Shown piece after piece: positions 34,431 through 44,367 of a stretch of 64,000 nt of DNA; within the stretch, counting starts at the first letter, position 1, and each line of letters starts with the position of its first letter. This DNA is from Chamaelirium japonicum (lineage: Eukaryota; Streptophyta; Magnoliopsida; Liliales; Melanthiaceae). Location: contig OX393550.1 of the NCBI GenBank assembly GCA_947650365.1, forward strand, positions 101,706,343-101,770,342, written 5' to 3'. A program made the position numbers and the translations under genes. The notes below the pieces were generated by a model that was not told the origin of the DNA, did not search any database, and was given only the letters and a program-made list of their open reading frames with translations.

Positions 34431-36031
34431 GTTGTAAGATTGATCGGAGGATTAGCCTCATCTTCTAGGCGCATGTCGACATCTTCTTCCCAAGAGATGG
34501 GGTCTTCGACTGGAAAGTCAGCTAGAAAATCAGCAATGGCTTGACCTTTGATGGAAGTGCGAGATTCGAATTGAATCCCCAGAGAGCTCATTTCGATCAC
34601 CCATTTGGTCATTCGACCAGCTCGACCAGCCTTGTCAACAATATCTTTGAGTGGATGTTCTGAAATGACAGTGATCTGATGAGAGACGAAGTAGGGTTGG
34701 AGGCGACGTGATGCAGTGAGCAAAGCCAGGATGACTTTCTCAGTTTTTGAGTAGCGAGTTTCAGCTGGAAGAAGAGTGTGACTGATGTAGTAGACTGGAT
34801 GCTCGATGCCTTCTCTTCTGCTGACTAGGACCGCACTGATTGCTTGATTGGTCACGGCAAGATAGAGCCATAAGTTTTCTTTGGGAAGAGGAGCCGTCAG
34901 GATAGGAGCTTGCACCAGATATTTCTTGATGTCTTGGAAAGCTTCTTCATAAATTGGACTCTATCCCGATGTATCTGCCTTTCGCAGCTTGTCGAAAAGA
35001 GGCTTACACTTGTCAGAAGACTTTGAGATGAACCGATTGAGGGCAGCAAGTCTTCCAGTGAGACGTTGCACTTCCTTCCGATTGGTAGGTGATGGCATGT
35101 CGAGGATGGCTCGAATTTGGTCGGGATTGGCTTCAATGCCCCTCCTGGTCACAAGATGACCCAGGAATTTGCCTGATTGAACTCCGAAAGCACACTTGGC
35201 TGGATTGAGTTTCATCTGGTACTTTCGAAGGACTTGAAAGGTTTCAGTCAGATCGGATAGATGATTTCCTCTACTGGAGCTTTTGGTAAGGAGATCATCG
35301 ACGTATACTTCAACGTTGCGGCCGATCTGACCTTCAAACATCTTTGTGACTAGCCTCTGATAGGTAGAACCAGCATTTTTGAGGCCGAACGGCATTACGT
35401 TGTAGCAGTAGAGACCTCGGCTAGTCACAAAACATGTCTTCTCTTGATCATCAGAGTGAAGTGGAATTTGATTGTATCCAGAGTATCCATCCATGAAAGA
35501 TAATAGCTCGTGGCCAGCAGTGGCATCGACGAGTCTATCTATCCTTGGCATGGGAAATGGATCTTTGGGACAAGCCTTGTTGAGGTTGGTGAAGTCGATG
35601 CACACTCGGACCTTCCCGTTTTTCTTTGGCACAGCGACTATATTGGAGATCCAAGTAGGATACTCTACTTCACGAATGAAGCCTACGGTGAGTAACTTAC
35701 TGATCTCTTCTTGAACTGCAGCTTGGAGTTCTGGTCGGATTATGCGTGGCTTTTGTTTGACAGGCTTCATCTCTTCCTTGATCGCGAGCCGGTGACAAGC
35801 GTCATCTGGATTGATCCCTGGCATGTCTTCAAAGCACCAAGCAAAGACGTCGATATTGGACTGGAGGAAGGATACCATGTCTCGCGCTTCTGCGTCGCTA
35901 AGACCGGTACCAATGAAAGTTAGTCGATGGAGATCTCCGCCGCCGATATTGATAGGGATGATTTCTTCAATTGAAGGTGAGGCTTCCCATTCGATTGGTG
36001 GAGGCTCGGCCAGTGGAATCTCCTTTAATTG
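34431..36031 (-). pseudogene. pol: Reverse transcriptase and RNase H of element D
   Basis: This frame directly follows the gag-protease UAG without a shift. The reverse transcriptase holds the conserved blocks VRVCIDFTNLNKACPKDPFP, FMDGYSGYNQIPL, MPFGLKNAGSTYQRLV and the catalytic YVDD at 35294-35305. RNase H follows (LAVTNQAISAVLVSRREG, SKTEKVILALLTASRRLQPY). A TAG at 34961-34963, probably a decayed Trp codon, separates the two. A frameshift near 34430 ends the frame. The N-terminal linker (LQSNIDVFAW) is intact. Confidence 0.92.
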
Positions 36032-36034
36032 CTA
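36032..36034 (-). promoter_or_regulatory. Gag-pol UAG in readthrough context UAG-CAA-UUA
   Basis: On the - strand the codons are AAA TAG CAA TTA, and the frame continues unbroken into pol. UAG followed by CARYYA is the established leaky-stop signal of tobamovirus type. Here it would yield a minor Gag-Pol fusion. Confidence 0.7.
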
Positions 36035-38422
36035 TTTGGAAGGACCAGCTTCGTCTCGCGGCCGCTTTGGAGGAGCAATATTGATCTTACGATCTGTTTT
36101 AGCTGCAGCAGCCTCACAAGACCTCCCAGCTTGCTGATCGCCTCGTATGCAGACAATGCCTTCTCCCGTTGCAAACTTGAGTAGTTGGTGGTAAGAAGAG
36201 GAGATGGCATTGATCTGGTGGAGGAATGGTCGCCCGAGAATGGCGTTGTAGCTGGACACTCCTTCGACAATCGCAAACCTAACCGAGACTCGAGTCTCTC
36301 GGCTAAGGTCGAGAGTGAATCTCGATTCGCCCACCGTAATACTTTGTTCGCCGTTGAAGCCAGTGATCACAGTCGGGATGACATCGAGGCTTGAGTATTT
36401 ATGTCCCAGACGTTTGAAACAATCTGAGAACATAATATCGATGGAGCTCCCGGTGTCGATGAGGATTCGATTGACGGTGCTTTCGTCGATGAGGAGTTTC
36501 AAGACCAGGGGGTCTCGATGGGGAGTATGAACTCCTTGAAGATCGGAGTCGTTGAAAATGATGGATGGCCAAGCCAACCCTTCGATAGGCTTCTCGATCC
36601 AGGTATCCTCCTTGTTTGCCGCAGAATGAACGTTGAAGACGCGTCGAACTTGCCGATCCACTTCCTTCCCGGTCAAGGTTTGATTGTGCAATGTTCCATG
36701 AATACCGAAGACGTTGGCATTCACAGAGATAGGTTGCCAGTTGGAGGAGATTTGATGGACCCAACATGCTTCTTTCTCCTTTGCAGAGGTTCGACGTTGA
36801 TCTTGTCCTCCCTTGACATACTCTTGAAGGTGGCCCTCTCGCAATAAGTCTTCGAGATGAAATTTAAGCCGATAGCACCGATCGGTGGAATGGCCGTGAC
36901 TTCGGTGGAATTCACAGTAGACCGTTTTGTCCGCTGTGGATTTAGTGTTTGGCTGAAGTGGATTGGGTCTTCGAAGGAATTCTTCGTGTTGAATGCGATC
37001 GAGGATCTGTTCGACCGGTAAATTCCACTCGGTGAAAGTGGTCTTCGTAGGAGATCGACATCCATCATTCTTTGGCCGTTTGTTAGCTGGGGGAGCTGTT
37101 GCCTCAGCGTTGTGAGCTTTTGCAGCGTACTTCGGAGCCTCTTTCTCCGCAGGCCTTCGCTTTGACTCTCGCCCCTTTCGGGCCACTTGATCATCTTCGA
37201 CCTCAATTTCCTTCTGAATTCGATCAAATATTGAACCCAGGGAAGGAGGGGGATTGCGAATGAAGTCATTGTAGATGTGTAGATCGAAGCAGAGGGTGTT
37301 CTGGAAAGCCAACATGATGGCTTCATCATCCAGATGTCTTCCAGAGAGGGCAGCATGCTCGTTGCGAAATCTCCTTGTGAAACTGCGGAGAGTCTCGTCA
37401 GCACCCATCCTCAATCGATAGAGGGAGTCGAGCTTCTTCTCCGGCTTCAGATTGAGTTGATAGTGCTGCACGAAGAGGTTAGCCAAAACACCGAAATGGG
37501 TGATGGACCCAGCTCGGAGATTATGATACCAATCGAGTGATGGCTCATCGAGACTTCCGGCGAAAGTGCGACAAAGCAGGTGGTTTTCTTCTTCGTGCGG
37601 TGTCAAGGCTTGCTTGAAGGCAAGTATATGGAGAGTCGGATCTCCTTTGACGCAGTTGAATTTGGGGAGGATAGGAGTTCTCCATCCCCTTGGAAATGTT
37701 GACTCGAAGAGGCTCCGATGGAGAGGTCCGGCAGAGGAATACCCATCCCTACGACCGTGTCCTCGACCTAGGTGTGGGTCAAGAGGCAAGATCGTAAGGT
37801 CTTGCTCAGGCATTGGAGTATTTGCCGGTTGAAGTCGATATCGAAGGTCCGATCCAAGTCCATGTTGAAGTGGAATGGAAGGGGAGACTCTACTCTTTGA
37901 AGGAGCGCCTTTCATCTGATGCTTCATTGGTATGTCGAGCTTTGAAGATGCCTTCCTGTCGCAGTTGCGACCAGAAGAGGATTGGGAGGACTCATCGTTA
38001 AGGCGATCACAAACACTCTGCTTCCATGGGGCAGCAGAGGGAGTTGGGTCGCGATGAATCCTCCCGGGGGCAGCAGTGCCCATTGACCTCCGTTGCTCGG
38101 AGTGGATTGATGGTCCTGGCCGATCGACCCTCTCATTAGTCGAGGGGATGGGAAGAGCAATTCCTGCCTCGGAGGCTGCCTTCTTGAGTGCGTCCATCTC
38201 AGCAGTGAGGGTGGCATTCTGCTTTGCCAATTGAAGTAGTTGGAAATCCATCGCCGAGATTTGATAGGTTGAGGGAAAGTCTTCAGCAGGAGTAGGGGTT
38301 GTATGCCCTATTGATGGATAAGGAGGTGGGGCAATCGGTCGATCAACCGATCTCCCACTTCCTGATCGAGTGTCCATATTGGGGGCAGCAAGGGGCTGCC
38401 CGAAATTGAGCCTTTGACTCAT
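36032..38422 (-). CDS. gag-pro: Gag-protease polyprotein of element D (796 aa, intact)
   Basis: An uninterrupted ORF. The N-terminal third has a short helical region (YQISAMDFQLLQLAKQNAT). The gag core follows (LHILAFKQALTPHEEENHLL, LDWYHNLRAG, RLRMGADETLRSFTRRFRNE). A CX2HX4HX4C knuckle-like motif (CEFHRSHGHSTDRC) comes next. The C-terminal aspartic protease has the active site ILIDTGSSIDIMF near residue 655 and the flap-side motif AILGRPFLHQINAI. It is homologous to the gag of elements A, B, B2 and C. It is the only full-length structural protein in the window. The start at 38422 (MSQRLNFGQP) fits the distance from the primer-binding site, though none was tested. Confidence 0.93.
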   Translation of the reverse strand: MSQRLNFGQPLAAPNMDTRSGSGRSVDRPIAPPPYPSIGHTTPTPAEDFPSTYQISAMDFQLLQLAKQNATLTAEMDALKKAASEAGIALPIPSTNERVDRPGPSIHSEQRRSMGTAAPGRIHRDPTPSAAPWKQSVCDRLNDESSQSSSGRNCDRKASSKLDIPMKHQMKGAPSKSRVSPSIPLQHGLGSDLRYRLQPANTPMPEQDLTILPLDPHLGRGHGRRDGYSSAGPLHRSLFESTFPRGWRTPILPKFNCVKGDPTLHILAFKQALTPHEEENHLLCRTFAGSLDEPSLDWYHNLRAGSITHFGVLANLFVQHYQLNLKPEKKLDSLYRLRMGADETLRSFTRRFRNEHAALSGRHLDDEAIMLAFQNTLCFDLHIYNDFIRNPPPSLGSIFDRIQKEIEVEDDQVARKGRESKRRPAEKEAPKYAAKAHNAEATAPPANKRPKNDGCRSPTKTTFTEWNLPVEQILDRIQHEEFLRRPNPLQPNTKSTADKTVYCEFHRSHGHSTDRCYRLKFHLEDLLREGHLQEYVKGGQDQRRTSAKEKEACWVHQISSNWQPISVNANVFGIHGTLHNQTLTGKEVDRQVRRVFNVHSAANKEDTWIEKPIEGLAWPSIIFNDSDLQGVHTPHRDPLVLKLLIDESTVNRILIDTGSSIDIMFSDCFKRLGHKYSSLDVIPTVITGFNGEQSITVGESRFTLDLSRETRVSVRFAIVEGVSSYNAILGRPFLHQINAISSSYHQLLKFATGEGIVCIRGDQQAGRSCEAAAAKTDRKINIAPPKRPRDEAGPSK

Positions 38423-38640
38423 TGATCAAGTCTCAGGGCGAGGTTGATGTGTGTTACTTCCTTCTGGTTGACCCTGGTGCTTCGTCTTCGCCATTCAGTA
38501 AGCGAAGGATGCAACGAGAGTGCCGGCGTCCGAGCGGTTGTTTGTTTAACCGAGGGGGCGAGGAAGTTTGACTATTGATCAGTTGTCTACTCGACTGATC
38601 TAATAGTAGTTGTGGAACGGACACAGCTTCTTGTTCGAAT

Positions 38641-38659
38641 CCCACAGACGGCGCCAAAC
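38641..38659 (-). other. Primer-binding site of element D
   Basis: On the - strand GTTTGGCGCCGTCTGTGGG directly follows the 5' LTR. The first nine bases, TGGCGCCGT, match what is known of plant tRNA-Asp 3' ends, but the rest does not, so the primer is unresolved. Confidence 0.82.
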
Positions 38660-39329
38660 TATGGGGGAAAATCTTCGTGCCGACCCGAAGACTTTGCCGC
38701 ACCAGTCAATTGGAGCTCTGAGTTGGAGATCATTGTTCGATCTATCGATTGGAGTTGAAACTCTCAATATGCAAGCAGAGAAAGTTGGACACGAGAGATG
38801 TGATCTCGGAGTTCAGCCGAAGCCTACGTCTCCGTGCTATAGGGAGCAACCCGAATTTACTAATACTTGTATCGAAGTGATCTCGACAGGCCGAGTATCA
38901 CTGAATCCACTCTGATCTCTTCAAAGGAGAGAAGAAGATCAAAGAGAGGTGGAAGAAGGAAAATTGAGAAATTCCAGAGCTCTGGGTTCTGAAAATCAGA
39001 TCTCAGAAAAGGAAATCAGAATTTTCGGATCCTTTTACATTTGATGGCTCTGCTATTTATAGAATTCCCGGGGAGGAATTCCGGGGTAAATGGCGGTTTC
39101 TGCTGTCGTATCTGGGAATTCTCCAGGTAAAGCTGGTGGGCCCCGCTACCGTCCCCTGGGAGATTCTACAGGCTCTTAGGCCCACCAGGCAAGGCCGGTG
39201 GGTCCCGCTGTAGTCTTCGGGGGCCCACCAGGCAGGGCCGGTGGGTCCCGCTGTATTCTTCGGGGACCCACCAGGCAGGGCTGGTGGGTCCCGCTGTTTG
39301 TAGACTTCTTGCCAAAATTTGCACTCACA
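38660..39329 (-). repeat. 5' LTR of element D (670 bp)
   Basis: Full-length partner of 26800-27469, with about 16-17 differences counted by eye. Terminal changes (TATGGGGG, CACTCACA) lie in the inverted ends. TATA box at 39054-39061. Confidence 0.92.
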
Positions 39330-39367
39330 GTCCCGTCGTTGGGCGTTAGCTAGATTTTGCACCCACA
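39330..39367 (-). repeat. Outer end of the 5' LTR of element B, with right target duplication of D
   Basis: GTCCC (39330-39334) is the second target copy. 39335-39367 completes the interrupted LTR, ending TTTTGCACCCACA exactly like B2 at 46634. Confidence 0.9.
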
Positions 39368-40126
39368 TCGGCCACAATCTAAGAAGTATTTCCCATTTGC
39401 TAGTATGATTCTGAAGTTAATGATAAAAGAATCAATGTTTTGAGTGATAGCGACCGAATATCAAGCTAAGAGGAATGTGAGCCTTAAAGTGACATAAGGA
39501 GGTCATTAACTTCATAATCCTGCTAGCAAATGGGATCTATTGCATCAAAACCGAAAGTGATTTAGGTTCAAGTTTGTGCAGGACCAAATAATACCTCCAA
39601 ACCGTATGAACCACTGGTTCAACACTAAAACGATAGGGAGCTTGAACTGGCCTGTTTTTAAACTATACTAGATAGCAGTGCAACTCTGGCCTGGTTGGTT
39701 CGGGTTTTAGCCAACCCGGAACCAAACAGAACTAATTCAGTTTACCATATTGAAATCCGAACCAATCCGACTTAGACATACATCCGAACCAATCCAACCC
39801 ACAATAAGATCGGGTTGGTAGTTGGTCTAAAAAAATATTAGGCTTTCCAAATTGGACTTTAGGTCTTAGCCACCCATCGAGTTCTCTTGGTAGTTGGTTC
39901 AACATTAGAAAACAACTAACGGTTACTCGTGTACCTGTGTGATGTAGCCCACAAAAGTCCAAACCCCATGACATATATATATGGAGTAATATATATGATT
40001 TCGGTTTTCGGATTTGATTGGGTCTACCTGAGCCCCAACCTGGAACCAACTCGTATTTAGTCAGGTCCACAAAACTTAGAACCAAGCCAACCCATTTAGT
40101 CAAAATACCCATGTCGACATACAAAT
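39368..40126 (+). repeat. Duplicated flank, copy 1 (contains an inverted repeat)
   Basis: Aligns with 46635-47393 at roughly 93-95 percent by eye. It has no gene. Inverted arms lie at 39392-39420 and 39504-39534 (CCCATTTGCTAG and CTAGCAAATGGG ends, about 29-31 bp with a few mismatches). The right half is rich in CCAACCCG-type short repeats and TATATATA. Confidence 0.85.
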
Positions 40127-42171
40127 TGTGTCAAACCCGAACCCGACTCGCATGCACCGACCCGGGGGCGAACCCGACACGAATTCGGGCCCACCGGACC
40201 CGACCCACACCAAAAGAAGGGTTGGGTGGACCCATCCGCAGGTGGGGCCCACCCAGCCCCCTTAGAAAACCGTACCCCCTACCCGCGGGTAGGGGGTGGC
40301 CGGCCAAGCAAAAAAAAAGAAAGAAAAGGAAAGAAAAGAAAGAAAGAAAAGAAAGGAATGAAAAAAAGAAAAGAAAAGAAAAAGAAGAAAAAGGAAAGAA
40401 AACCGCCATGCGCAGGAGGAGGTTGCGTAGACGTCTACACAAGCGTGAATTTGCACCGATCCCTCGATCCGATGGACAAGAAACGAAGCCGGATCGCTAT
40501 CGATTTAATGTGCAAGATTCAAATAAATTCAAAAAAAAGATTGGGCCATAACTACTTCGCCAGAAAAGGAAAAGAAATAAAGGTTTCTTTCCCCCATCAA
40601 TGAAGGAATAAATCTTGGGTAGTTATGGAAGAGATATCAAAGGAATTCAAATAAATCTTCCCATATCTCCCCCATCCCCCTTCACCTATAAATAGAGGGG
40701 GAGGGGGAAGGCTCAAAAGGTCAAAGTTGAAGATGAAAGCGAGAAAGCTCTGCAAAGGAGGAGAAGTGCCCTTCATCGACCCAAGGCTTCATGAGACTCG
40801 GGCAAGCCTATCCCTTCGAGACCGACTTAGTCCATTGAAAGTCCTCATCAACTTGAAGACCCTTGCACAAGAAGATCACCCCTTCAACTCCGTTCACGAA
40901 GAAGAAAGCTCGAAGAAGAAGAACCATTCAACTCCGAAGACGCTAGAAGTAAAGGTCGGAGAAGAAGATTGGAGTGGCATCACCACATCGTCTCCAACAA
41001 ACCTTCAACTCCGAAGACGCCAGAAGCAAAGGCTAGAGAAGAAGATCGGAGCGGCATCACCCCGTCGTCTCCAACAAGCCTTCGACTCCTATCAAGCCCA
41101 AAAGCCCGAAGAAGAAGATAGGAGTGACATCACCCCGTCGTCTCCAACAAGCCTTCGATTCTGATCAAGCCTAAAAGCTCAGAGAAGAAGATAGGAGCGA
41201 TATCACCCCATTGTCTCCAACAAGCCTTCGACTCCGATCAAACCCAAAAGCCCGGATAAGAAGATCGAAGCAGCATTACCCTGTCGTCTTCAACAACATC
41301 CACTCCATTCACGAAGAAGAAAGCTTGGAGAAGGATACCTGCAGCACCGCTACACCTATCGTCTTATAAACAAAGTCTTCAACTCCGATCACGCCAAAGA
41401 AGCCCGGAGAAGATGAGAAGTCAAGCCGACACCACAACCGTCGAGGAGGCTAGAAGAATAAAGGAGAAGTGAAGACGTAGCCATCGTCGTTCGAGAAGAA
41501 AATTGAGTCAACGCTCAAGCAAAAGCCAACGTAAAAAGCCAAAGTAAAAGCACTGGTAAAGTCCACGCCAAAGCAACGCAAGTGCCAAAGCCAAGCAACT
41601 ACGCCGGTTATGAGCAAAGCACCACATGTTCTAGCTGATACGATGCGAAGTTCGGAAGAACTAAAGCATCGTAAGCCTCTACCCGTCTATGTTCAAGCGC
41701 AAGCGCCAAAGCAAAGCAAAAGCCAGAGCCACGCCAAAGCAAAGTCAAAGCCGAAAGCCAAAGCTAAAGCCAACGCCAAAAGCACGATCAACGCTGTGAA
41801 CAGATGATCAAGGACGCTGAGGTCTAGCAAGGATCGAGGGAGACATAAAAACTGAGGAACGAAGCCAAAAAACCCCCTAGCCGAGAAAGCGCGAAGCACG
41901 GAAGGGACAAAAGCAACAGTCGATACTCCTTAGCCTCTCAAGAAACCCTCACCCTGTAAAGATCTCTGTCCTAGGCAACCCCTTCAGAGCTCTCGCATGA
42001 ACACCACGTGGAGACGCGGATCATAGGGACCCTCCAGAGGATTTCTCCTACAATCTTCTAATCAAATCTTTGCCACACCCGACTCACCACCCCCGAGTCC
42101 CCGAGTCCCGGCATCTGTAATCTCGTGTGTTTGTAATAAAGATGACTCGTATCTTTTTTTCTATATACACA
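40127..42171 (+). repeat. 5' LTR of element E1 (about 2.05 kb)
   Basis: Begins TGTGTCAAACCCG (or TGTCAAACCCG two bases later) and ends TATACACA before the primer-binding site. It holds an A/G-rich tract (40308-40400), a TATA box TATAAATA at 40687-40694, an internal 60-75-bp repeat around CCCGTCGTCTCCAACAAGCC (40980-41290) and AATAAA near 42135. Aligns with 47394-49455. The 3' partner is absent, so the outer boundary is approximate. Confidence 0.82.
40687..40694 (+). promoter_or_regulatory. TATA box of the E1 LTR
   Basis: TATAAATA, conserved at 47973-47980 in E2. About 1.48 kb of R-U5 leader would follow, which is long for an LTR. Confidence 0.65.
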
Positions 42172-42194
42172 GATTTCTGGCACGTCCGGTGGGA
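42172..42194 (+). other. Primer-binding site of element E1
   Basis: TTTCTGGCACGTCCGGTGGGA follows the LTR; E2 has TTTTTGGCACGTCCGATGGGA at 49457-49477. Different from the site shared by A-D. Confidence 0.75.
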
Positions 42195-42243
42195 CCTCCT
42201 CTCCTTTCTTCCATACGTCTGAAGGAGTTGCTGCAAGTTCACC

Positions 42244-43712
42244 ATGGTCGGAACAAACGACGCTACGTTTGCTCCAACAAGCCTTTCACCTATTGTCGAG
42301 TCTCCACTACTCCAACATGGTGATCCAGAAAACCCGGAGGATGATATTCCCTCAGTAGTACGCGTCTATACTCGACATACTCGAACTCTTGCGGATGTCT
42401 TCATGCCAGAAACTGCTACCGAAGATGCTCGCGAAAGCGCCGACGAGGCCTTGGTGCATGAAAAAATGAGCCTCGATCCTGGAATATCTGTCCAGAAATT
42501 TGGGGAGGACCATCCCCAACCTTGAGCCCATTCGGTTTCTCCAACGGACTTTGCACCTCCTTTGCAGGGGATAAACACCCACCATCAAGCAAAAGCAAGT
42601 TAGCGTAACTACGTCTTTGACGATAACGGCGAGGATACGGGTATGCAACATCGAGACGCCCTATGTCATCATCCTCTGTCCGCTCTTCAGCTCCAATTCA
42701 TGCAAATAAGTGAACACATGGCTCATATTACTCAGCTGATGGAAGAGAAGGACCGTCACATCAATACTTTGCTTCAAAAGCTAGTTGTAAAGGATGCTAC
42801 AACAGTCAATCAGCCTCCTGCTTCTCCAGTAACCGCTCTAGCTCCGTCTTCAACTCTCACCCCGGCAAATGTTGTCTCTATGGTTCTAGCAGCTATACCA
42901 GCACTCTCTTCGACTCCTGTCCCAGTGGAGATCATCTCTCCAGCACCAGTCTTGGTAGCCACGCAACCACTGGCAGTGGCGATAATAACTGCCCAGCAGA
43001 TACAGGCGTTGGTGGCCAACATGATGTATTCCCACGGTGGCAGTCTTCCTCTGATCACGACGGCATACTCGAAGCCTTACATCGCAAGGATCCAACAGCT
43101 GTGCTTCCCTACCGGGTCCCAGCCACCAAAGTTCTAGCACTTCGACGGGAAGAGAAATCCAAGGCAGCACGTCACCCACTTCGTCGAAACTTGCAATAAT
43201 GCCGACACATACGACGATGAGATGGTGAAGTAGTTCATTCGCACCCTCAAAGGTAACGTGTTTGACTGGTATGTTGATCTCCTTTCAAGATCCATTGACA
43301 GTTGGGACCAGATAGAGAGGAAGTTCCTCAACCGCTTCTATAGCACCCGACGCATCATTAGCATGACCGAGCTTATAACCGTCAAGCAAAGAAAGGACGA
43401 GCCGGTGATCGACTACATTGATCGTTGGAGGAACCTTGTGTTGAATTCACGAGACCGTTTGTCTAAGGATTCGGCCATCGAGATGTGCACCCAAAGCATG
43501 CACTGGGGTTTGCTTTATATTCTCAAAAGGATCAAGCCTCAATCCTTTAAAGAACTCGCAACTTGGACTCATGAGATGGAGCTCAGCCTAGCAAATCGTG
43601 AGGACTCGAAGGGCAAAGACTTCCTGAAGGTGCAGAAGAAGGAGAAGCTGTAGGCACCAAGAGCAAAATAAGTCAACGTTGCCAACGTCGCTTCAACCTC
43701 CAAACCGCTCTA
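42244..43712 (+). pseudogene. gag: Gag of element E1, one frame with four stops
   Basis: Frame opens at 42244 (MVGTNDATFAPTSLSPIV) and carries stops near 42523, 42601, 43135 and 43234. The gag core is clear: FDWYVDLLSRSIDSW, FLNRFYSTRRIISMTELI, VIDYIDRWRNLVLNSRDRLS, MHWGLLYILKRIKPQSFKEL. This is a different gag type from A-D but also known from Tat-lineage elements. The sequence breaks off at 43712 in a deletion relative to E2. Confidence 0.85.
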
Positions 43713-43880
43713 CCTACGTCATCCGTCCCAATAGCAAATCAGTTAAAAGAAGACGGCGACAAGCTCAATATTGGGCCATACTCTAGAAGCAAAAAAAAAG
43801 CAATCAAAGCCAGTCAAAATCTATATCCATGTTTGAAAGACTCGGGCCAATTAAACAGACAAAACTACGTCCCTAACCGG
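43713..43880 (+). other. Rearranged E1 remnant and duplication breakpoint
   Basis: 43713-43860 corresponds to about 53700-53850 of E2. The last 20 bases (43861-43880) are the exact reverse complement of E2 53882-53901. Element B2 sequence starts at the next base. Confidence 0.8.
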
Positions 43881-44225
43881 CATTCGGAGTACTTAGCATA
43901 GCGCCCTTGCATAAATTGTACTTAGGCGAAGCACCATTTCAGTCGAACCTATATATCGGGAGATGTAGCTTTGTACCGTTGCAAGTTAGTTGGTAGTGTC
44001 GTAATGCGAACCAAACTAACTATGGCGAGGCACTAGTGCATATGTCTTTACGTAAAAATGGAGGCATGTGCGACGCCAATGTTTTGAAGTACTCAGCGTA
44101 GCGCCCTTGTATCGGTTGGATTTAGGCGAAGCGTCATTTCAATCGAACCTACGTATCGGGACACGTAGCTTTGTATCGTTGCAGGTTAATCAGCCGTGTA
44201 GCAATACGAACCGAACTAATTGTGG
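43881..44225 (-). repeat. 200-bp array remnant of element B2
   Basis: About 1.7 units with the landmark AGTACTCAGCGTAGCGCCC, broken at the left by the rearrangement. Confidence 0.85.
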
Positions 44226-44367
44226 CATTTGGTAGAAGTTGAGCTAGAATTTGATAGTCTTTGATATAACTTGAAACAGTTGTTATTTCATTGATAACCC
44301 AGAAGAAGTTACATCATGGATTTTAGATGATCGACATTTCGAGTTGTTGACAGTCATCGGTGGCCTT

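Larger units (their letters stand above)
26800..39329 (-). mobile_element. Element D: Tat-type Ty3/gypsy retrotransposon with antisense gene (12,530 bp)
   Basis: Flanked by a perfect 5-bp duplication and bounded by 670-bp LTRs. On the - strand the order is 5' LTR, primer-binding site, gag-protease (intact), leaky-type UAG, reverse transcriptase, RNase H, second RNase H, integrase, then a + strand gene and a palindromic array, polypurine tract, 3' LTR. The dual RNase H is typical of the Tat lineage, known for extra ORFs between pol and the 3' LTR. The LTRs differ at about 16-17 of 670 positions by hand count (2-3 percent), so it is the youngest datable insertion here. Pol has four further stops and one frameshift, so this copy is now defective. 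Confidence 0.92.
8825..39367 (-). mobile_element. Element B: gag-only Ty3/gypsy element (TR-GAG type), split by elements C and D
   Basis: Read on the - strand, the pieces are 5' LTR (39367-39335 plus 26799-26198), primer-binding site, gag (26078-25201 then 17178-16568), 200-bp array (16425-15490), 98-bp and mixed arrays (15480-10556), minisatellite, polypurine tract and 3' LTR (9452-8825). Removing C and D leaves about 10 kb. Both interruptions have recognisable target duplications, so they are clean insertions. The two LTRs differ at roughly one position in nine over the part compared, making this one of the oldest insertions here. It carries the same gag nonsense codon as B2. Confidence 0.85.
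40127..43880 (+). mobile_element. Element E1: truncated Tat-type Ty3/gypsy element (duplication copy 1)
   Basis: Contains a long 5' LTR, primer-binding site and gag, followed by a remnant from the middle of the element, and stops at a rearranged junction at 43880. Compared with E2 it lacks about 2.7 kb between gag and the 53,700 region and everything beyond about 53,850. Confidence 0.85.

Noticed and set aside
40226..40603. Lys/Glu-rich ORFs over the A/G tract
   Set aside because: Produced by the AAAGAAAGAAAAG low-complexity run in the E LTR.
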